Source: Puccinellia tenuiflora (lineage: Eukaryota; Streptophyta; Magnoliopsida; Poales; Poaceae). From it: a stretch of DNA of 64,000 nucleotides. Under the pieces are notes generated by a model. The model saw nothing but the letters and a program-made list of their open reading frames with translations, was not told the DNA's origin and did no database searches. Shown piece by piece: positions 57,563 through 64,000 of the stretch (position 1 is its first letter; every line of letters begins with the position of its first letter). Both the position numbers and the translations under genes were made by a program. The stretch lies in assembly GCA_012064385.1 (NCBI GenBank), contig QRDG01001525.1:372001-436000 (forward strand). Reading direction: 5' to 3'.

Positions 57563-59192
57563 CAAATTTAGTTCATTAGGAGAAACAGTTTGCTTAGCCG
57601 CTTGGATTTTCGACCGTTCGCTAGCTTACATGACAACGCCGCTACTTTTTGTAGTGGGCACGCGTGTAACCGTGTTGCTTTCCTCTTAAGAAACGAAACA
57701 AAAGGAGGTAAAAAGCAGGAAGGGGAAAAGGAGATCGTTCCAGATCAGCAGGCATCAGCACCTAACGTCCTCGTACGTTCCAGGCTTCCAGCTGCCGCCG
57801 GCCGGCGTGTGAGCATGAGCAGCGTGTATGCGGTCTGGCCTGATTTCTCCGCTGCCACTTCTCTAAGATTTGAGGCATGATTGCTACCACTTTTTCATTT
57901 TGCGAAATTAGAGGCAATACATCGTTTCAGAACTTCGGTGAGGAAAATTTCTCTCCAAACGTGGCTTAATGATAGACAAACATATGGAGTAAGAATTTCT
58001 TGAGAAAGTATCCGGTGAAAACCAAGTTTCGGTGGAAACCGTTGAAAACCACAAAAAAAACATGATTAAAAGTTCTGAAAAATTCGGAACAAAAATGCAT
58101 TACGTTGGGAAGGCAGAGTTCTACATGCTTGCAAATTTACAAGTTGAAAATCAAAAAAGTTTAGGAGATATGAAAATAACAAATTCAGCTATGAATAGTG
58201 GCAAAATGAATAGTAGCCGTAAACGTCACTATTCTAAATGAGTTTAGTAGTCCCTTTATTTTTTAAATGAAAATCATATTTATAAGTTTCAAAGAAAATC
58301 TGGAAAACAAATTCTAAATGAACTCCATGCTACGAACGTGCTAAATCTCACTTTCAAATACTTTGTATTCTTAGCTACACAAAAATAAAAATAGCATGGA
58401 TCTGAATACATCTAACTATGCATTTTTTTTAAACCCCAAATTTACCAGATTTTGTCAATTTCGCATAGCCTATAATAAAAAAAATGCATATGGTTGCGAG
58501 TTTGCATGTTATTAGGATACATACTATATCAAGTATTTTTCTGTTGTTTACTTATGAATACAATTCTCGGATTAAAAAACTAAAGGGATCTCTCGCGCTC
58601 TCGGGATTCAAAGAGATTTTTCAAAACATCCATCTATATATTTATCGGTTGAAAGAATTTTAACCGATCCCTATGCCCATTTAGATGCGCTTCCCTTTCA
58701 AGAATCTTGTTCTCGCATGAAAATGACAATCCATCCCACCTGTTATAATCTGCTTTGATTTGATTTCCACTATAAGTGTCAAAGTCTAAGATCAGGTCTT
58801 TCTCATTCATTTTAGTCCATGCATAAGGAGTTGCCTTCCCACCGGTGGCCGAGTCATAGACTCACCGGGTGCTCAGATCGTCCTTTCAGTTAAATTTCGC
58901 TAACTTGGTTGGTCACTTCTTTTTATTTCCAAAAAATACACGGAAAACATATATTCCAATCAACAAGAGCGATTTAGATCATAGCATCGAGATCACGAAA
59001 TCCATATGGAATCTATCCTATGCCTCCCACTTGACATGAATCTCAACATGAGTTCGAACCAAACGAGTGATAGAGACAGAGGACACCTCAACCTCTCCAA
59101 CTACTACTGCTCAAGCCATACTTCCATTTTTTTTCTTGAATCCATAAAAAATTGTTGAGTTTCCTTGCATGAGTTGATTGACCTTGAACTCC
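57563..59192. other. AT-rich region without recognised genes
   Basis: No gene, RNA gene or transposon boundary was recognised. Small frames (for example 57590-57880 and 58032-58241) have no domain or codon pattern I can support. Confidence 0.5.
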
Positions 59193-59212
59193 ATATATAT
59201 ATACATATATAT

Positions 59213-59289
<77 letters not shown>
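59193..59289. repeat. TA microsatellite
   Basis: About 97 bp of (TA)n with a few TACA interruptions at the left. Frames reading it as Ile-Tyr repeats are not genes. Confidence 0.95.
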
Positions 59290-59291
<2 letters not shown>

Positions 59292-60369
59292 AAGCTCAAT
59301 TGGGGCACCAAGGAGCCTAGACACCATGCATCATGGCCATACGATTGGTATCTGATTGGGTATCTGGATAGAGTCTTCCTGTTGGGTATTACTTAGCCGG
59401 GTCGACCCATTAGCATGTGTTGTAGTAGGAAAAATATCCAATGCGTGATGGATGTGAGGAGAGAATTAATTATATCTACTAATCAAATATAAGTTGACTT
59501 GTATGACTTCCTGTTTTAGAACGTCCCTTATACCTGGCCTTTATTTGCTTTTTTAATATGCCCAACGTGATTAAAGGAGTGTGTTACGGTTGACAGATCC
59601 CGAGTATTTAAATACTGGTTTGACTGGATGGGCGGAACATTAGGTATGTTAGTTAATTTACTTAATCAGTAAACTTTCTTAGCAATTCAAATGGATACCC
59701 AGAAAATCTTTGTGGCGCGCTGACTGTATTCTCCGGCCATTTAAAGTTGAATTAAATTGTAGTAATTAATGGGTGTGATTATCAGTAGAAATTGGGTATA
59801 TGAGCGTGTCTACAATCTTCTCACGTAACTTCAAACTGATACTCCAAAATAGTGGACGCGCTGAGTATATGTTCTGACCATATAAAATTGACTAAAATTT
59901 TCATAATTAATGGGTGACTGATTTGTTGGAATTTAGCTAAATGATCGTGTGCACCTTAATCTTACTATCCATGGTTGTCTAAAAATTTTGTAAACAAAAT
60001 TGGGTATATGGTTAACTTGTGTGTGCATTGAGCTCGCACAGCTAGTTTGTAATGGGTATGTGGTTATAATTGTTTACGAGACGAGCCAAATTAATAAACT
60101 AGGGAAAATTCACCATATGGAATCATAAAAATGTGAACTACAAAAATACGAAAAAATGTGACTCATGTTTATTTCAAGGAAAAAATATCAACGGGATTCA
60201 TACGGTACCCCAGTAGCGACCAAATAAATAATCGACGGCGGTAGGTGAAAGCATGTGGGTATAGCGCCTATTCTTGGCGCGGATAGTGCAACAAGTTTTG
60301 GGCTATCAACCGTGTGTATACTGGATATATCGATAGCGCGTACTCAGGTCGTTTGATACCCAGTTAATA

Positions 60370-60920
60370 TTGAAATTTAGTCCAAATCAATGACGTAGAG
60401 CGTTTGATATCTGGGTATATGGACCACTCATAGCGTATGCCGAACATCGTTTTTGGGGTATCGATGACGTAGAGCTTGACTAGTTGTGGGGTATCAATAT
60501 TGTGTAGGTATGAGGTTTATCGACTACTCATAAAGGGGAGAGTGCCACAAGTTTGTTGTGGCATCAATGACGTATACCCAAAGGTATATCGTCGGTTGAT
60601 ACCAAGTTGATATTGAAATTTATGCCTAAATAAACACCTGATACGCCGAGTTGTGTGTATGGAGATATCTGGGTATATCGACCACTCATAGCGTATGCCG
60701 AACAGTGTTTTTGGGGTATCGATGACGTAGAGCGTGACTTGTTGTGGCGTATCAATATTGTGTAGGTATGAGGTTTATCGACTACTCATATGCGAAGAGT
60801 GTCACTAGTTTTGTTGTGGCATCAATGACGTATACCCAAGGTATATCGTTGGCGAATGGTAAAGTCGGTTGATACCTAGTTGATATTGAAATTTATGCCT
60901 AAATAAACGTGTGAGACGCC
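60370..60920. repeat. 258-bp tandem duplication
   Basis: TAGCGTATGCCGAACA at 60431 recurs at 60689. The blocks GGGGTATCGATGACGTAGAG, TATTGTGTAGGTATGAGGTT and GATATTGAAATTTATGCCTA occur in the same order in both copies. Confidence 0.85.
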
Positions 60921-61639
60921 AAGTTGTGGGTATGGAGATATCACACACTCAAGTTGATATGTTACCGATGTAACCACAAAAAATCGACGGAATGATTAAT
61001 CGATACATGAAGATAATCGTGGAGAGTTTTTATGATTGGGGTTTGGAGTGTAATTGGTTTTGGGTTATCAATGTCGTGAATCAAAAAGGTACGTGGGTAT
61101 GTTAATGCCGTGTATTCGATGGTATGGGACACTTAAACTTGAAGATTCGACTATCTAAACAACCGATACCCGGCCTTCGGTAGAGGCGCAAGTCCGAGTC
61201 ATGGTGTGGTACCATGAACTCGTGCTCTGCATACCTTAACGAGCAAGGTCCAGTGGGCACGTTAGGCCGTCGGGAAAAATGCTATACGAGGTCAACACTC
61301 GACACAAACTTGCGGGTATGGTGATATCACACATACTCAGGTCGTGTGATACCTAGCTAATTGAAAAATTCAGAAAATTCAGATGTACTCAGGTGCGGGT
61401 AATATCAGACAACTATAATCTGTAACATACAATCGTAATTATTACATAAAGACACTTAATAATCAATCCAGTGGTGTTTGTTGACTGGCTGAACTTCATC
61501 ATTCGTCCCGTACTTACTAGAATCTAAGATGTTGATCACATGCTGACGCAGGTTAAATGCATAGCAATTCCAGTGGTTGGCATTACAGTGCTAAACATAT
61601 ATATACCTGATACAGAAATTCACCACGTTACATAATTCA

Positions 61640-62032
61640 TTATATGTGCTGCATTATACAAAACAGGGTATCTCCCAGTCTGATGGCAACATCATCACAT
61701 GATACTCTGGACAGTGTCCAGTGACTAAATACTCGATTATTTTCAATGTCTGGCAGCTTCAACATACCACCTAAACCCATGTCACTGACTAGCTTCTTCT
61801 TTTCAGGATTGAACCCTTCCACAATGCTAGAGACTGAAATGGGCGTGCATCTAGAAATAGGGGGTGCATATTTAGCACGTACAGTTGACCTGGGAGGAGG
61901 ATCCACAAAGTCGTCGTCGTCGTCGTGTCCATGGGAAGCCATGTTGCCGCGGTCAGCAAGAGCTAGACGTTTCCTTCTAGCACTTGCACACTTCTGTAGT
62001 CTGGGCATCAAAATTCCTGCGTTTGAAAACAT
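61640..62032 (-). CDS. Transposon-associated ORF remnant, function unknown
   Basis: The frame of 130 codons has an Asp-rich stretch (GHDDDDDFVD, near residue 35) and then CTPISVSSIVEGFNPEKKKL, SDMGLGGMLKLPDI and HWTLSRVSCDDVAIRLGD. This resembles the start of the long plant ORFs that read like GFGGLLELP...LSRVD and accompany Ulp1-type protease ORFs in cereal DNA transposons. That match is from memory and uncertain. It stops shortly after the domain begins, so it is truncated. Confidence 0.4.
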   Translation of the reverse strand: MFSNAGILMPRLQKCASARRKRLALADRGNMASHGHDDDDDFVDPPPRSTVRAKYAPPISRCTPISVSSIVEGFNPEKKKLVSDMGLGGMLKLPDIENNRVFSHWTLSRVSCDDVAIRLGDTLFCIMQHI

Positions 62033-62791
62033 AACGTAGATGAATGAACTTGTATTTCAGATTTAACATTCAATAGATGATATGCATGGAGAAATTGGTT
62101 GTCCGCATCACCGCCAACGACTGTTATACTGGCTGCGACGCCGACGAATGACATCGGAGGTCATGTCCGCACCGACGGAGGATGCGGACGCGATGGACAC
62201 GGAAGATCACCACGAAAATAAAATGGCAGAAACAACATACCTCAGGCCTCAATCGATTAACTAACGATGAAAACATTTGGACAAGCACAGCTCCAAGCCT
62301 CCAACTAGCTAGTGACGTGAGAAAATATTGTGGTCAAACAATATCCTGGAGAATAGCCGCAAGTCTGGCATGATTAGAGGGCATTCTATAACTGAGAGAG
62401 AGGGAGATACCTGGTTCAAAAAAATACAATTATGATCCCTACAAATCTGGGACGCATTTGTTAGGCAAGAAAATAAATGTGCGGTGACTCTTTTTGGAAG
62501 GAATCTCGCGGATCAATTATCTAGCAGAAATCATGCATGCACATAATACAATCAATCATCAATTGACGTGACTTTATTACGTAAAATTTCAAAATTTCAA
62601 ATAGTCTTGAATGCGTGCAAATAATTGGGTTTGAGGTTGCACTAACGGGTTTTGTTATATCACATACCCGGAATCGTCTGAAAGCCCCATAATCAACCTA
62701 GGTCAATCGGACGGTTGGTGATAATGGTGTCCAGGCACCATGGAGCCCCAACTAATTTACCTATATATATATATAGAGAGAGAGAGCAGGA

Positions 62792-62842
62792 CTATTCTAC
62801 AACCCCACTTAAGAGGTTGTAGAATAGCTATTCTACAACCCC
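62792..62842. repeat. Inverted and direct repeat CTATTCTACAACCCC
   Basis: CTATTCTACAACCCC (62792-62806) is followed by its complement GGTTGTAGAATAG (62815-62827) and at once by a second direct copy (62828-62842). This looks like an element end or a junction of two such ends. Confidence 0.75.
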
Positions 62843-62972
62843 AGAGTCTAAAGACCTTCTGAACCGCACCCGTTCGGCCCACCCGCGGTCCAACCACCCG
62901 ACCCGGCTAGCCCACCTCCCAATCCAACCACCTCCTTCTCCAACGCGTCACGTTCCTCGCGCGCCGCCCTCC

Positions 62973-63701
62973 ATGGCCTTCTACCTCCCCGGCGCGCTGC
63001 CCCCGCCCCTCCACCCGCACGCCGCCGCGCCTCCTCCCCGGCGCGCTGCCCCAGCCCCTCCACCTGCACGCCGTCGCGCCTCCTCCCCGGAGCGCTGCAC
63101 CCGCCCCTCCACCCGCATGCCGCCGCGCCTCTTTCCTGTCGAGATGCCCCCGCCCTCTCCCCGCCTTCGACCGATTCACTCGTCCAGCTCGCCGTCGAGG
63201 ACGCCTCCCTCCTCCACGCCGGTCCAAGGCCCCGACGCCCCCTGCTCGCCGACGGGAGGACAGCCGCCCGAGAGGCCCCCGACCTCGCCGCGTAACGCCC
63301 CGGAAGGGCCCCGACCTCCGTCCCATGACGCCCGGGAGGACCTCCACGCGCTGCCCCTGAGGGCCCCCGTGCTCGCCGACGGGGCCCAACCGCCCACCAA
63401 CGGCGGCGCCGTCGCACTCCCCCAACAACCCACCAGCGGCGCGCCTCCCCCGCATTCCTCCACTGGCTCTCCCGTCCATGCGCGGCGTCGTCGGCCTCTC
63501 CCCCGACCGCTACCCAGGGACCCACCGCCTGCCTGGCAGGCGCGCCTCGCCTCGCTGCCAACCCTGCGACCTGACGAGCCCCACCGGCTCGTCCAACGTC
63601 CGACGCGCGCGGCATCCAGGCGTACACTGCTCGTCGACCTCCATCCTATCCTCCCGCATCCCATGCCGCCGTTGCGACAGTTCACTTGCCTTGCCGTGTA
63701 A
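62973..63701 (+). other. GC-rich stretch with a proline-rich open frame, doubtful gene
   Basis: A 242-codon ATG frame encodes mostly Pro, Ala, Arg and Ser without domains. It contains three 49-bp repeats (63008, 63057 and 63106). Because 49 is not a multiple of 3, the repeats are read in different frames. An equally long open frame exists on the other strand. Both facts argue that openness is a product of GC content. It is probably captured or transposon sequence. Confidence 0.35.
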
Positions 63702-64000
63702 AGTTTGCTATAAAAATCATGTTTGCTGTTGTTACTTTACTGAGCAAAGTTTGCTGAAAATCATGTTTTAGTCGTAGTTCATTTTAACTGTCGTGTAAAG
63801 TTCATTTCGTTCTCTGGAGACGTTAACTTCCCCGGTCAAAAAAATTACTGTTTATGCCAAGTTCTCTTCTGCTGCGGGGAAAGTTCACTTTTTAATTCTG
63901 CGGGAATTAATTATATTTAAAAAAACATGACGATCGTAAATAGATTAAATATAACTTAGCTGTAAGAATTTTTTGAAAGTTTGCGGTCTCTTCTCATAAA
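63702..64000. other. AT-rich right edge
   Basis: Repeated AAAGTT(T/C)GCT and AAGTTCA motifs occur without coding content. No feature is recognised. Confidence 0.4.

Larger units (their letters stand above)
59290..62761. mobile_element. Unclassified DNA element with imperfect terminal inverted repeats (3.5 kb)
   Basis: The left end GCTCAATTGGGGCACCAAGG at 59294 and the right end, which on the minus strand reads TTAGTTGGGGCTCCATGG, are inverted copies. Similarity continues inward through GCCT(A/G)GACACCAT and CGATTG (about 55 bp, roughly 70 percent). Both ends abut TA repeats. The interior has many GGGTATC motifs, a 258-bp duplication and one minus-strand ORF remnant. No transposase is seen. 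A Mutator-like or similar class is possible but unproven. Confidence 0.55.

Noticed and set aside
59088..59396. Ile-Tyr-rich ORFs on both strands
   Set aside because: They are translations of the TA microsatellite.
62848..63627. 259-codon minus-strand frame
   Set aside because: It is antisense to an equally open plus frame in high-GC repeats, with no ordered domain.

Overview
The window is nuclear DNA of a grass, most likely a pooid or Triticeae-type cereal. It has intron-containing plant genes, a stacked nest of Ty3 and Ty1/copia LTR retrotransposons, a CACTA element with TTTGCCGTGTGC-type subterminal repeats, a Stowaway MITE and a Helitron with a cereal-type end. The species cannot be fixed by reading alone.

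Layout. 1-20633 is three nested Ty3-type elements. A Tekay/Del-like element (minus strand, running off the left edge, 3.8-kb LTR 2957-6765) lies inside a Tat-lineage element (minus strand, 6766-14143), which lies inside a second Tat-type element. That last one has its 3' LTR at 19671-20633 and a large antisense ORF. 20976-32640 is a complete Sirevirus-type Ty1/copia element with the 5-bp target duplication GAAAG. It carries gag, pol and an additional 507-codon sense ORF before the 3' LTR, and it sits in or beside a PIF/Harbinger transposase remnant.

33579-53399 is the gene island. First is a plus-strand PPR gene recognisable as EMB2654 (nine exons seen, 3' end contacted by a foldback transposon). 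Next is a plus-strand four-exon Nudix hydrolase of the NUDT12/13/16 type. Last is a minus-strand six-exon CSP41A, convergent with the Nudix gene. Between EMB2654 and the Nudix gene lie a non-autonomous Helitron, a LINE 3' remnant, a gag fragment and a 3' copia fragment.

53400-64000 is again repeat-rich: a 2.4-kb CACTA element with target duplication ATG and a 343-bp internal tandem array, a TA microsatellite, a 3.5-kb element with imperfect terminal inverted repeats, and a GC-rich proline-coding stretch.

All three genes look like housekeeping or organelle genes: one chloroplast RNA-splicing PPR protein, one nucleotide-diphosphate hydrolase and one chloroplast RNA-binding protein. Nothing in the sequence links them functionally beyond adjacency. 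The most unusual item is the Sirevirus: its extra ORF is preceded by a GC palindrome array with the same 55-bp period as the array in its LTRs.
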